Shown here: positions 10,401 to 22,345 of the stretch, in pieces | Layout: every line of letters starts with the position of its first letter | How positions within the stretch are numbered: position 1 is the stretch's first letter | NCBI GenBank assembly: GCA_963082975.1 | Contig: OY720346.1 | Coordinates: 25,414,720 to 25,478,719, forward strand | DNA length: 64,000 nucleotides | Direction of reading: 5' to 3' | Source of the DNA: Labia minor | Lineage: Eukaryota; Arthropoda; Insecta; Dermaptera; Spongiphoridae | The notes under the pieces: generated by a model | What the model was told of the DNA's origin: nothing | Databases searched by the model: none | The model's input: the letters and a program-made list of their open reading frames with translations, nothing else | Translations under genes and position numbers: made by a program

Positions 10401-12093
10401 TTCGCCTGATTTATTATTTAAGTTATTTTGGTAAAATTCGTAAATTCAATTTTAGTAAGTTAAGTAATTTGCGGAATTTCAGACTTATTCAATCATATTA
10501 TGCGACTATCATAACAAAAGTTATTTTATTGATCTAGGTTATTCATGAATTTTCATTGGATTCATGCCTTATTTATTTATAACTTTCTTAAATGAATGAA
10601 TCATTAGTTGTCCACTAAAGGCATTGGTTCCATATATATATATCTAATTAATGTTAACTACATAATGTTGAAATTTTAGAATATAATCAAGGTTTGATCT
10701 CCTTATTAGTATTTTGAAATGTTCACAATTATAATTTATTAAGAGAGAATAGAAATTAGAAATATCTCATGGAAATGTTTATATATTAGAATTACCATAC
10801 ATTGGAATTAATAATATTATTCTGTTTTATATGTTAGTTTATATATTAACTAGGAGGTATTGATTAATTTTTATTTTAAGTTTAATCAATAAAAACAAAA
10901 TAATATAAATATACGTATATCGTTAAATGTGGTATGTATTTAATAAGAGAAATTTGATAATAGATAGTTTTGTCTTTCTAATGTAAAAATCGTATCAGTG
11001 AGCAATTTCGATTTTTTAGACCATGAATCGCTCTAATAGTTACGATCTCAATTTGTATTATTTAATCATAATGAGAATATTCATAGATACTCTGAAATAT
11101 TTATAAGTTTAAATGAAAAATTTAGAAAAATTAAATTTCTTTGAAGATCATCTAATATTAATTAATATTATATAAGGTTGCATAAAGGATTTTGAGAGAA
11201 GATAGGAATTAAATTCAGGATAGAGACAGTTGGAGGAATGTGGTCGCCAGCGCTGATAATTTTCAAATTTACTAACTCCATAGAAAAGTATAATAAGAAA
11301 TGAACAGTTTGTGAACGCGTTTTAATGATAATATAGACAGATCCATCGAATTCAAAACTATTATGCGAAAGCAGACTTAGCTCTGGAATTTAGCTTTATG
11401 AATGGGAAAGGAATGACTTATATTTTTAAACATATTTATATAGATAGTCGAAATATAGCGTATCAACGAACTGACAGATCTTAGCATTTTATATAAATAC
11501 TCCACGGGAAATCTTTGTTATGATTATTGTTTTTTCTGGCAATTTCAGATGTGAGGTCTCTCTACTATTTGCTTTTGTTACGGCGACCTTTGAGGCGGCT
11601 AATCGGCTTATCGTCCTACCCACCTGTCTAGTAAAGCTCTAGTTATGTATTCAGCAAAGGAGGGACGTTCAGTCAGTGTTGGACCTGAATGAAATAGAAT
11701 TAAAGAGGGCCATCATGCATCGTTGGACAGTGGGCAAGTAACGTCAGCCAACAGTTAAACATTAGTGGCCTGAATGCAAGGCGTTAATAAAATAAATACA
11801 TCTTTGGAAAAGTTATAATTATACACTTTTATCACATACCATATCTTTTAACCTATAAATATTAAATGAAATGAAGTAAAAATCTTTTTGTATAAATATT
11901 CTAAAACAAACATAATAAAATAGTTTTAATTTTGGTTTGAAAGTAGTTGAATAATACCTGTATATTTTTGTATACCTGAATACCTGTTTTTATTATAGTT
12001 TAAATCATTTTAAAGAATACATTTTTAAATTATAATTAAGATTTATAAAAAAAAAGAAGGAGAATTCAATGTTTCTGTTCACCAGCTTTTACA
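7497..12093. other. 4.6 kb AT-rich intergenic sequence
   Basis: No open frame or splice-bounded exon stands out. A less AT-rich patch (about 11530-11790) ends in an AATAAAATAAAT tail after GCAAGGCGTT and may be the 3' end of an old retroelement, but no second copy exists here to confirm it. The rest is AT-rich with homopolymers. Confidence 0.45.
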
Positions 12094-13029
12094 AAAGCAT
12101 ATGACTCAGTAGATCGGGAAAAAATTTTTCAAATCTTGATCTTAATGGGAATTCCAAAAAAACTAGTACGTATGATTCAAATTTGTCTTGTGGGTAGTAA
12201 AGGAAGAGTAAGATGCGGGAATTAATTATCAGAAACTTTCGAAATTCGAAATGGGTTAAAACAATGAGACACATTATCACCAATTTTATTTAATTTAGTT
12301 CTGGAATATGTAATTAGATAAATTGAAGAGAGGTCAAACGGAATCAAATTAAACAAAAATATTCAAATATTAGGTTACGCAGACGACTTAAATCTAATAG
12401 GAGATTCGGCAATTGCAATTATAGATAGTGTAGAAAAATTAATTGAAGCAGGAAAAGAGGTGGGACTAGAAATTAATAATGCTAAGACAAAATATTTAGT
12501 AACAGAGAGGAATAGTATTAATACACAAAATCTTAATATACAAGATATAGAATTTGAAAATGTAGAAAAATTTAAATTCTTAGGTTCTGTGATAACGAAA
12601 GATAATAATATTCGAGATGAGTTTAAAGCGAGGTTACAATCGGGAAACGCCTGTTATCATGCCGTAAAGGGACTGATCGTATCAAAATTATTATCAAAGG
12701 GGATAAAAGTTAAAATATATAAAACAATTATTTTACCGATTGTATTATATGGATGTGAGGCATGGTCTATGACCTTAGGTGACGAGAGTAGATTTAGAGT
12801 ATTTGAGAATAGGATTCTGCGAAGCATTTATGGGCCAAAGAAAGATGAGGTCACCGGGGAATGGCTAAGATTGCATAACGAGGAATTGCATGACCTCTAT
12901 GCATCTCCAGATACAGTTAGAATTATAAAATCGAGAAGGCTGCGGTGGGCAGGACACGTGGCTAGAATGAGGGAGGAAAGAATAGTGAAAAATATATTGG
13001 GAGGGAGACCGAGTGGGAAATTTAATTAA
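12094..13029 (+). pseudogene. Decayed LINE reverse transcriptase (family R), 5'-truncated
   Basis: One reading frame runs throughout without frameshift but has three stops, at 12223-12225, 12265-12267 and 12319-12321. They fall where the family has GN-x-LSE, KQ-x-D and VIR-x-IEE. Recognisable pieces are KAYDSVDREK, SPILFNLVLEYV, GYADDLNLIG, SGNACYHAVKG, VLYGCEAWSMTLGDE, FGENRIL-like FENRILRSIYGPKKD and the C-terminal RRLRWAGHVARM. This is the arthropod endonuclease-reverse transcriptase type often mis-annotated as a host gene. The part after 12460 is open for 189 residues. The endonuclease half is missing, which fits 5' truncation. The exact clade cannot be fixed by eye. Confidence 0.88.
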
Positions 13030-14329
13030 AAAAATATTTTAAAATTATGTTGAAAAATTTCATAAAAAATTATTTTTCAATAAGCCTAAAGTTTGTTTTT
13101 GATGTTTATAATAGATAAAACACAACATATACAAATAAATGTACATTTTATAAATGAATAGAGAATAAATGAAAGGCAAAGTTTGTGTTCTAATCTCCAC
13201 CTTAAACCCTTAGAATGAGATTAAAACATTAAGATTCAGTGATATAGAACTAAGATTTTAAAGATAGATGGCGAAAATTCAAAAAATAATAGCTGCTGTT
13301 ATTAAGATTTAAAAACCTTATTTTAGTTTCAATGCAAAGACAGATATTCTTGGTATTCTTAAATATTATATTAGTTGGTATCATGGAGCAGTAAAGATTA
13401 AAACTGCTCGTACATCATTATTAATTGGTTTAAATAGATATTGATTTCTTTTTATATTCATTAATAAGCCTTAATGATAATGAACTCGCTTTAATACAAT
13501 TGCACATGGTAAAAAATTAATTTGGATAAAAATTTAAGTCGAATAATGTGTTATTCCCTCCAACTCACCATGATAACCATTAAAAAGGAAAAAGGAAATC
13601 AAAGAGTAGAAATGTTGGCCTTTGTATGGTTCTCCATTTCTAATCATCATGTAATTCTTTCGTGTCAATCTGTATCAATGATTAGAAAAGAAATAAAGAT
13701 TTACTTATCACATTTATTAGGTGATTTAAAAAAAAAAATTGCAATTTCATTCAGTAGCCAAATAATAAAAATAAGATTCAAGAAATTCTATTTAATTTGT
13801 TTATCCTAAACAAACTTTAAGCATTCTAGTGGAACAATAAAAAGACATAAAATAAATAACTTCAATGTCAAACACCTAAAACCTGTCAGGGGAAAATGAT
13901 AATTTATAATAAATATATTCTCTAAGTCGTATCGGATAAGTGACCATCAAACGTGATGGAAATTTATCTTTGAAAGACTGACATATCAAATCCCAGTAAT
14001 ATAGTTTTTTTCATTAACGGGATTATCTATCCTTTAGCCGGTGTTTTTGTCGCTCCTTTACAAAGATTTATTTAGCATTACATTGATAATCTAATTTAAA
14101 AAAAAAGTAATTTAAAATTGTTCTGAAAAATAAATATAGATATATTATTTTATTAATTAATGTTTGTAATTATTTAATTGTTCTATGTACATAACCAGCA
14201 TAAATAAAGTATTTATCTATGTAATTTTGTAATATATATATATAAAAATACGGTAAGCCATTATAATTATATAAATATATCACTAAAATAAGCAAAAGGA
14301 AGAATCTCTAAATATATATATTTACTATA
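13030..14329. other. AT-rich intergenic sequence, nothing recognised
   Basis: The open frame of 95 codons at 13522-13809 has no domain, no family resemblance and only average composition, so I treat it as chance. Confidence 0.45.
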
Positions 14330-14331
14330 TA

Positions 14332-14523
14332 AGGTCGCCACGCAGCTTGGGGTTAACGGCGTTAACTCACAACCTCGAGGTCCAAGGTTCTGGCAAGGGA
14401 ATTCCTCTAGCTGGGGTCTATTTGACGGATTCAACCCAGACTTTGGAATCAAAATTGGGGAGATACTTGATAAAAATAGTAGCCCCTCCGATCAAATCAA
14501 GGTAAAGGCTGATCATAGGGCAA
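14332..14523 (+). repeat. SINE-like tRNA-derived repeat, copy 1
   Basis: About 190 bp. The head (TTAACGGCGTTAACTCAC, then GGTCCAAGGTTCTGG) resembles the D-arm/A-box to B-box portion of a tRNA. It is followed by a shared body GCAAGGGAATTCCTC and a tail GATACTTGATAAAAATAGTAG. A diverged copy lies inverted at 35391-35580. tRNA origin is an inference from the B-box-like GGTTC and the spacing. No open frame is relevant. Confidence 0.6.
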
Positions 14524-15894
14524 TTAATTGATATAAACGACTTGATATGCGCTGTCCTTGCGTAGGATCATCAAAAGTTAGAGGATTTTTTTTAACTTTA
14601 TGAAAATAGTTTCACCCAAATTATATTCAGAACAAAGAAAAAAGATTAAATGTGGTTACTTTATTATACTCAAAATATTCATTTCTAATGATTTGAATTT
14701 TAAAATAATTACATAGAAACAAAGAAGAATTGATGAATATTATATTAATGAGTTAATATGAGATGAATTGATGAATTGAAGATTTTGAATCCTAAAGAAA
14801 ACATCTATTTAATACTTTCTTTGACTGTTTATATCATATTATATTGATTAGCATTTCTTTTTTGATAAATTAATGATAGGAATGAATGTAAAAAAATTAT
14901 ATCGGTTTGGCTAGATTAAAAAGTAATTATAGATAATATTAATTATTTTATATATATATTATATATAATAAGTCTAATGGATTATATTATTTCAAAGGAA
15001 AAAAAATTATATTTATTAGTATATGGTAATCTCTTCGTATGAGATAAATCTCGAAATTTTTGCTTAGATAGGATACATTTCGTTAAATGTCAACAACCCG
15101 AGGGATATTTTCGGAGATGACCATTTCGATTCTTACCCAAACACTTGGATATAAATAAAAAAAAAGTGATAAATATTTAAACGTATAGCTTGGAATTATT
15201 TATCATGTTTTTCAAATAAATTAAATTTTTTAAAGTAGTAACGTTATAAAATTTATTTATTTGTAAAAGTCCATGGTTTCAATAAAAGTTCAAATTACCT
15301 AAATTATGCATAGATTAAATTAAATTCATTAAAAATATTTTTGTTATTCAAATTTAAATAAGACTAAAAATGGATTTTCTCCTCTTCAACAATTATTTTT
15401 AACCTAGGATATTATAAATTTACGTTTAATATATAAAGATTATCAATTTTATTAATAATAATAATAACATTAAATGTAAATTACTTAGAATATTATCATG
15501 AAATGTGATTAATTAATTATATTTATAAATATAAAATATATTAAATAAAATTTATTTAATATAAAAATTAAACTAAGTATAATTTTTCGAAGTAAAAGTT
15601 ATTTTATCAGGACATAGTGACAGTTAATAATTAATGAGATTTGTCAAAATTTAGTTAGAAAAAGTACACGACTGTTAATTTATAGAAAATGATAATTGTC
15701 AGCTGTTAAAATAGAAATGATATTTTTCCTTTCATTCTCCTACCCTTCATTCTGCTGTCAGGTTAAGTTTGCAGGACCCTTAACACATTTTGTCATTTCT
15801 ACTAGCATCCAGTGACATTTAACCAACCAGATCAGTTTTCGTTTGAGGGTGGCTTCCTCAAAGTAAACAAATCGGCTTCAACCCTAATGGAGAT

Positions 15895-15934
<40 letters not shown>

Positions 15935-16116
15935 CCTCTACCTCCTCTCATCTCATTATACTATAAAATGAGGAAAAAATAATATATCACGTTTCTCGTC
16001 AAATGAATCGTCGATTTATTTATATGCACTTTTTTATTTAAAAGATAAGATAAAGTTTGGAAATATTATTGAAACATTCCTTGTGAATTAATTTATGAGT
16101 AGTAAATTAAATCATA
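14524..16116. other. AT-rich intergenic sequence with a CT microsatellite
   Basis: A (TC)n run of about 14 units lies at 15899-15926, followed by T. A slightly less AT-rich segment (15730-15900) shows no ORF. Nothing else is recognised. Confidence 0.45.
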
Positions 16117-16124
16117 CTATATAT
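16117..16124. repeat. Left target-site duplication of the hAT transposon
   Basis: CTATATAT, identical to 19334-19341. Eight bases is the hAT target-site length. Confidence 0.85.
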
Positions 16125-19100
16125 CATAGGTTCTTAAACTTATGTACTCCACGGACCCCCACTTGAAAAAATTTTTTTTGACGGACCCCCATCACAACTT
16201 TAGGTACTTTACGTCATTTTATTAATTAATTTCTGGCTTACGATCTCATAAGGACAAGGATATATGATGAATATTTCTAACAGTGATTGGTGAATAACGA
16301 TTTTTTTGCATATTGTAGAACACATTTTATTAGAAATTATAATATTGAAGAAAGAAAATACAAACATTGTCATAGCAACAAATCTCACAAATTATAATGG
16401 GTACTTACATTAAATTCATATAAATATTTTATAATTTTTTTCAGAAAATATTAAATAAGAAATATTTTAAAAAATAACTGCATCTATCTCATTAAATATA
16501 ACTTACATATTTAATGAGATGTATGCAGTTGTTTTCTTGAAACAAGAATCTCAATATCTGGCTTAATATTGGAAACTTTTAATCTAAGATCCGGCTCTAC
16601 ATTTAATTTGTTTCTATATTTAGACTTAATATAAAATAGTACCGAAAAAGCTTGTTCGCATAAATATGTTGTGCAGAATGGAATCAAGTGTTGAAGTGCT
16701 TTATTTGCAAGCGCAGGATAATCTGACCTGAGAAGTAACCAAAAGTTGCTCAATTCAGTTTTGTTAAATTTTAGTTTATAAGTTGTATCACATGATAATT
16801 CCACGAGAATATCTTGTTCAGGTGCAGATAAATGTTTAGCATTTGTAATTTCCATATTAAATGGATCTCTGATCCAGTTATTGCAAGGATCAGGAGTAGA
16901 AAAATACTTCCTGAAGTTGCTTTTCAAAGTAATTAAATGTTCAACAAATAATTGACGCGTTTGAATAAGCAATTTTTCACTGGAGCTTTCTATGAAATCA
17001 TTGAGAGTTGGAAAAGACTCATATACACCGTTCTGGATGCGTTTCGACCACAAGTCGATTTTTTTAATCATTGCTTCTATTTTATCTTCAACTTTAAATA
17101 TATTTACAACAGTACCTTGCAGGCTCAAATTAAGTTCGTTCAATTTTGTAAAAATATCAGTCAAGTAAGCCACCTTAGCTAACCAGATAAAATCATTGAA
17201 ACATTCGGTCAGTTCAAAATGCGCATCTATTAAAAACAATCGTATTTCATCTCGAAGCTCAAAAAGGCGAATGAGTACTTTCCCGCGGGACAACCAACGT
17301 ACATCTGTATGTAATAATAAATGTGTATGTTGACTACCCATTTCCTCACACAAAATTTTAAAAACTCTGGAATTAAGTGGACGAGCCTTAATGAAATTGA
17401 CAATTTTAACTACTTCGTCTAATGTTCTTTTCAAATCTGGTGACATATTTTTGGCTGCTAATGATTCTCTGTGAATGCAGCAATGATTCCAAACAACCTG
17501 AGGCGCAACATTTTTAATAAGAGCAATCAATCCAGTTCTTGTACCTGACATTGAACGAGCACCATCAGTGCAAATTCCAACACATTTTGGCCACTCTATT
17601 TCATTTTCGGTTATAAAATTATTCAAACTGTTAAATATGTCATTAGCTGTCGTTCGTGAAGGTAGTGAATCACAAAACAATACATCTTCTTGTATTTGAT
17701 ATTCAAACTCATATCTAATGAAAGCTAACAAATTGGCATTATTAGTGACATCAGTACTTTCATCCAATTGTAATGAGTAATAGTGACTTTTGCGCACACT
17801 CGATATTAATTCTTCTTTTATATTACATGACATGTCTTCAATCCTATTCTTAACCGTATCATTTGATAATGAAATCAAATTTATATCGTTTGCTGCTTTA
17901 GTTCCTAACATTATATTTGTAATTACTTTTGTAGCAGGAAGAATTAATTGCTCTGCTATATTATGCGGCTTTCCTGCTTTAGCAATAAGTAGAGCTACTT
18001 CATATGAAGCCATTACTGCTTTCTTACTCATACCACCAGATCCCGTCTTTACCATCAATTTCTGACTTGAATTAAGTTCTTCTTTTTTCATTTTAAAAAA
18101 TTCGATAGACTTACTAACATGCTCGCTGTGCTTTGTTTGTAAATGACGTCTGAGATTAGCAGGTTTCATACTTTCATTGGATAAACTTTCCTGACATAGA
18201 ACGCAGACTGGTCTTTCCACATCATTGTTGCAAATATAAGTAAATCCAAATGATAAATAATCATCCGAATATTTTCTAGTTTTGCGTTTCTTGGTAGAGT
18301 TTGCTGTTGATGCCTCATCATCTGATTCTTTCCGTTTCTGTGTTGAACCAGTTTGTAGCCAACGATCCATTTTATGGAGTAATTTATTAACATTGAACTA
18401 CAATAATATAAATATAATATAAATATAACGAATTATTATTTACTAGCTATGTTTTAATATGATTTTAAATGAATGTTTTAAATCATTTTAATAAATGTTT
18501 TAAATCATTTTAAATAAATGATTTAATATCATTTTAAATGAATATTAATTTATATAATAAATATATTTCGTAATTTGATTCTAAAATATTATTAATTTCG
18601 TAATTTGATTCTAAAATATTATTAAAATAAATATTTTTTATTCATAAAACTAACTTATACTTACATCTCAAAAACAGCCTTTCTGGGAAATTGCAAAATG
18701 TGTTTAGTGTTTTTATATAAATAATGATCATGCAAATTACACTAAAAATTAAAAAAATTATTAGCTATAATAAACTATTATTAGCTATAATTTAATTATA
18801 ATTAATTAAATTAATAAAAATAATTTAAAGATACAACTCGTTGAGAAATGAACTTATAATTAACATTTGCTTTAAAACTGTTTAAAACCCCAGAGTGGAC
18901 GCTGACAATTTGGGTTTTTCCGGGTAAGACTGTCCCATCCCCTGGTTTTCCCCAATAACGAAGTGAAAGAAAATTCCCTTATATGGCCTCCCCTTCCGAG
19001 CCCCTAAGAGGGGTTATTTTAAAGGAACAATCGAAAAATGATTTTAAATGAATGAATGGATGAAAATTCAAATTTTATATATAGTTTTTTATATATGTTT

Positions 19101-19333
19101 ATTTATTCACAAAAAATTAATTGATATAATTATCAATTTAATAAAATAAAATAGTATTATTAATAGTATTAAATTATAGCCGTAATTCTCTAGGAGGATA
19201 TAGTTAAACAATGAACTTTAAATATTTATATATGTATATATTTTTACGATGATTTTTTTCCGAGGACCGCGGACCCCCAGTAAAGGCTTCGCGGACCCCC
19301 AGGGGTCCGCGGACCACAGTTTAAGAACCACTG
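16125..19333 (-). mobile_element. Complete hAT DNA transposon with intact transposase
   Basis: A 3,209-bp element with imperfect terminal inverted repeats. The left end starts CATAGGTTCTTAAACT and the right end, reverse complemented, starts CAGTGGTTCTTAAACT. It is flanked by perfect 8-bp duplications. Both subterminal regions carry repeated CGGACCCCC motifs, probable transposase-binding sites. It contains one long ORF on the minus strand. At 18568-18625 a 29-bp unit (AATTTCGTAATTTGATTCT core) is duplicated, and 18880-19015 is a less AT-rich patch that may be a nested insertion. The TIR sequence and transposase features point to the Charlie/Buster-like part of the hAT superfamily. Confidence 0.9.
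16511..18370 (-). CDS. hAT transposase with BED zinc finger
   Basis: A 619-residue open frame starting MDRWLQTGSTQ, the expected size for a hAT transposase. A basic N-terminus is followed by a BED-type finger (Cys56, Cys59, His76, His81). The RNase-H-like catalytic core shows LDESTD with Asp203 and CTDGARSM with Asp269, and CIHRESLAAK at about 298-307, then the all-alpha insertion. The C-terminal dimerisation region contains YLCEQAFSVL, whose Glu572 is the likely third acidic residue. All three catalytic acids and the finger ligands are present and no stop or frameshift is seen, so it may be functional. Domesticated ZBED/FAM200-type genes look similar, but the flanking TIRs and target duplications show this copy is a transposon. 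Confidence 0.93.
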   Translation of the reverse strand: MDRWLQTGSTQKRKESDDEASTANSTKKRKTRKYSDDYLSFGFTYICNNDVERPVCVLCQESLSNESMKPANLRRHLQTKHSEHVSKSIEFFKMKKEELNSSQKLMVKTGSGGMSKKAVMASYEVALLIAKAGKPHNIAEQLILPATKVITNIMLGTKAANDINLISLSNDTVKNRIEDMSCNIKEELISSVRKSHYYSLQLDESTDVTNNANLLAFIRYEFEYQIQEDVLFCDSLPSRTTANDIFNSLNNFITENEIEWPKCVGICTDGARSMSGTRTGLIALIKNVAPQVVWNHCCIHRESLAAKNMSPDLKRTLDEVVKIVNFIKARPLNSRVFKILCEEMGSQHTHLLLHTDVRWLSRGKVLIRLFELRDEIRLFLIDAHFELTECFNDFIWLAKVAYLTDIFTKLNELNLSLQGTVVNIFKVEDKIEAMIKKIDLWSKRIQNGVYESFPTLNDFIESSSEKLLIQTRQLFVEHLITLKSNFRKYFSTPDPCNNWIRDPFNMEITNAKHLSAPEQDILVELSCDTTYKLKFNKTELSNFWLLLRSDYPALANKALQHLIPFCTTYLCEQAFSVLFYIKSKYRNKLNVEPDLRLKVSNIKPDIEILVSRKQLHTSH

Positions 19334-19341
19334 CTATATAT
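19334..19341. repeat. Right target-site duplication of the hAT transposon
   Basis: CTATATAT, a perfect match to 16117-16124. Confidence 0.85.
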
Positions 19342-20006
19342 AATATATTTCAAATGTTTTTTACTCGTTCTATAAAGCATAATAAATAAATAAACATTAC
19401 ACAAAATACACTGTTTAATGATTTGTTAATTTAAATGGAGAAAATTTATGTGAAATTCGTTATATAGGTATTAATATAAATACTCTGAAAGCTAAATATA
19501 TTTTTCTACCTAATTCAAATAGAATTGAGATCATAAAAAATATATGGAAATAAATAATTAATTTAATTCATTTGAAGCTAAAGAATATATTAGATATACA
19601 ATAATAATTACAAATAATTAAAAAAATACTGATAATTGATATATTCTAAATAAATATATCATAAATAATATTATATATAAATTTCTTATTAACGTATATA
19701 TAACATTTATTGTAATAATAAAAAGTATTATGTTGAAATCTAAAATATTGTCTATCTTTAAGGGGTAACTACAAATAGATATCTTTAGAAGATAATCAAT
19801 AATAATTGTAAATTCAGAACAAGTATTATATTCCCAATATGTTTACAATAAAATTCATTTTGGAATGTTGTCTTTTACGGAAGGAAAGAGAAAGTAAAAG
19901 TTAAATAAACCACTTGATTATAATCAAATGTCAAACATTCTAAATGTAATAATTGTAGCAAAAATATCTTGTTAGAGATTCTTTTAAAATGAATGATAAT
20001 ATTAAA
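19342..20006. other. AT-rich sequence, nothing recognised
   Basis: No coding or repeat signal was found. Confidence 0.45.
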
Positions 20007-20529
20007 ATAAAAAAACAGATATGAATATAACATAAATATTTTTAATTTTATTTTATTTATAATATATATGTAAGACCAGGCTGTGACGTCATGAATGGCT
20101 GGATGACGTCATATAATTTTAAATTAAGAAAAAACTAATAAAGATGATTTTCTCGAGAATAAAACTACCACAAATTAGTGGTGATATGTAAAAAATCTCC
20201 TCATGTGAAATTTGGTGTGAAAATAACCCTTCCCTTCCTATCGTCGATCGCTAATACTACCACTTTCGGTTTCCGGATTTGCACCAAAAGTTGATCAATT
20301 CATCCCACTGATGCATTAAGTAAATATACCAAATTTCATCAAAATCCGTTGAGCCGTTCAGGCTGTACACATCTATACGGGCAGACGGACAGACGGACGG
20401 ACAAACATCATGCTAAAAATACTTTTTTCTGTTAAGAAAATGCATGATTCGTGGAGATATGTAAAAATCTCCACATGTGAAATTTAGTGTGAAAACAATA
20501 CCTCCCTTAATATCGTCGGTCGGTAAAAA
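20007..20529 (+). repeat. Family B repeat, copy 2, missing its left end
   Basis: The match to copy 1 starts at about the AAAAACAGATATG part and runs to GGTCGGTAAAAA, so the first 100 bp of the full repeat are absent. The right end is complete. This is the pattern of 5' truncation. Confidence 0.85.
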
Positions 20530-21634
20530 TATGGCTAATGATTATTTATCAGCTTATTTTTTACATTTTTTTTTTTTACAATTTTATTTGAAGTTAATTA
20601 TTAATTTTTTTCTAAGTTTTATTTGTGTATTTTAACGATTGATGATGTGAGAGGATTATTTGTTTTTTGGAATGTAAAAAAAATAATGTAAAGTGTCATT
20701 TCCGCTAAGCAGATTTGAAAAAGATTGTTGTAATATCCTAGGCATGTGCATATTTTAAATATGAAATTTCAGTTTCGAACACCTTATTGATTTCGATCTA
20801 CGCTGTTCACATACAGGCACCTGTATATACAGACCATTTTACAGGACTAGGTTTTTTGGTTTTAATTATAATTCAGTAAAAAATTCGAATTTAAATTTCC
20901 GGTCGATTTCAATAATTGTGTTTATAAGTTTTTATATTTACCTTACTTCTTATTAAATAACCTAAGACGCTTGGAATGTAGTATAAATATCTAGAACCTA
21001 CCTAAAACAAAAAAAAAAAATATTAAAATTAATACTTAAATCACAAAAATTGTAAAATTGTAAAATTTTCAGTAACCGTTCAATCGAATTAATATTTATT
21101 GAAATGAATTTAATATAAGGTGGTTTCTCAATTTATATTCTTATATTTTTACATTCTCATCATCTTTTTTTTTTTAAATTTTATTTAATGATCTGAGATT
21201 AGCTAATGTTGAAATAATGGAGTAAAGTTTAATAGAAAATATAATATGTTTAAAGATTTTTATTTATTTTTATTAATTTAAATATCTCATAAGAGCAGTT
21301 GAAAATGAGTATGTATGGGAGTATTTGAATGTAAAACACCAAACCATTTTGTTATTTAAATAATGTTTAAATTAAAAGGTAAATAAGACCATCTGACCAT
21401 CTGAAATTTACTAAGTAAATTTTTTTTATATTCACTTTTGAATATTCATAAGACATTTTCTCGTTTCACTTAATCTCTAACGTTCTATGTGAATTTTATA
21501 CCAGCACACATATTATGTGTCATATATAAAATATTAACATTTCTTTGGGTTAAAAAAAAAACATGAATTAATTTTGACAAACAATCTGGTAAAAAAGATT
21601 TATACCCTTTGCTCAAAAATCAAATAGATATACA
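20530..21634. other. AT-rich sequence, nothing recognised
   Basis: Poly(T) and poly(A) runs are frequent. No exon or shared repeat was identified. Confidence 0.4.
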
Positions 21635-21642
21635 TATAAAAG

Positions 21643-22276
21643 CAGTGGCGTACCTAAAAGGGAGGGGGGGTGCGGTCCGCACCGGGCGGCACTTATCTTG
21701 GGGCGGCATTTTTTATATTTAGTTATAGTTGTAAAATGCAACTTATTAATTTCATATTTATTTTTTTTCTTTCTTGAATAATAAATGATTATTATGATTA
21801 TTATAAGTTTACTATTTGATTTATATAAATTATGATCAACTATATGATTTCGCATATTATTCCTCGGTGTATATAAATGCATTTTAGTCTAAATTTTGAA
21901 TTCTAATTCCAAGAACAGGATAATAATTTTATTTTATTGTATTCATTAAAATTCGCATTTTTAAGATTTTGTTCGGCAAAATTATCTTCGTTCTACAATG
22001 AGTCAATTAAGACTACAAAATCTTGCAATATTGTCAATAGAACAAGAAATTACAAATAATATAAATTTTGAGAGCATTATACACGATATTTCTACGAGTG
22101 CATACAAATATGTGAAAAAAAATTTACTCTCTGTGTATTAATTAATATTGATTAAATAACTTAATAATTTATTTATGTGTATTAATTTATAAAAACCACT
22201 ATTTGATTGACTTATAATAGAAAGGGCGGCAAACTGGAGATCGCCCCGGGCGGCAAAAGTTCTAGGTACGCCACTG
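21643..22276 (+). mobile_element. Small non-autonomous hAT derivative, copy 1
   Basis: 634 bp with 14-bp terminal inverted repeats (CAGTGGCGTACCTA, TAGGTACGCCACTG) and a perfect 8-bp target duplication TATAAAAG at 21635-21642 and 22277-22284. The ends carry GGGCGGCA-type subterminal motifs. A related element with the same ends lies at 41084-41766 in the opposite orientation. The interior retains a transposase relic (see 21968-22141). An 8-bp duplication plus this relic places it in the hAT superfamily. It is a different lineage from the complete hAT at 16125-19333, whose ends differ. Confidence 0.9.
21968..22141 (+). pseudogene. Relic of hAT transposase C-terminal dimerisation domain
   Basis: An open frame of 57 codons ending in TAA reads RQNYLRSTMSQLRLQNLAIL followed by SIEQEITNNINFESIIHDIS. 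This matches the conserved end of hAT transposases of the ZMYM/zinc-finger type, where YLRSTM, the RL-x-x-LA-x-LSIE motif and a D/E-rich F-x-x-I-x-D-F motif occur. The last part differs from copy 2, which reads HDFSSMKAEE before its stop. Only this tail of the transposase remains, so the element depends on proteins made elsewhere. Confidence 0.8.
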
Positions 22277-22345
22277 TATAAAAGATATATTTGAAAGAAC
22301 CGTAATCATAATTAGACAAATAAAATAAAATAAACCCTAAGATAA

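Noticed and set aside
12094..13029. Host gene for an endonuclease-reverse transcriptase
   Set aside because: In-frame stops, multiple truncated copies in the window and LINE motifs show it is a retrotransposon relic.
13522..13809. 95-codon plus-strand frame
   Set aside because: No motif, no splice or promoter context, composition like the surroundings.
16952..18393. Short frames overlapping the hAT transposase (16952-17182, 17790-18065, 18166-18393)
   Set aside because: Shadows of the transposase ORF in other frames.
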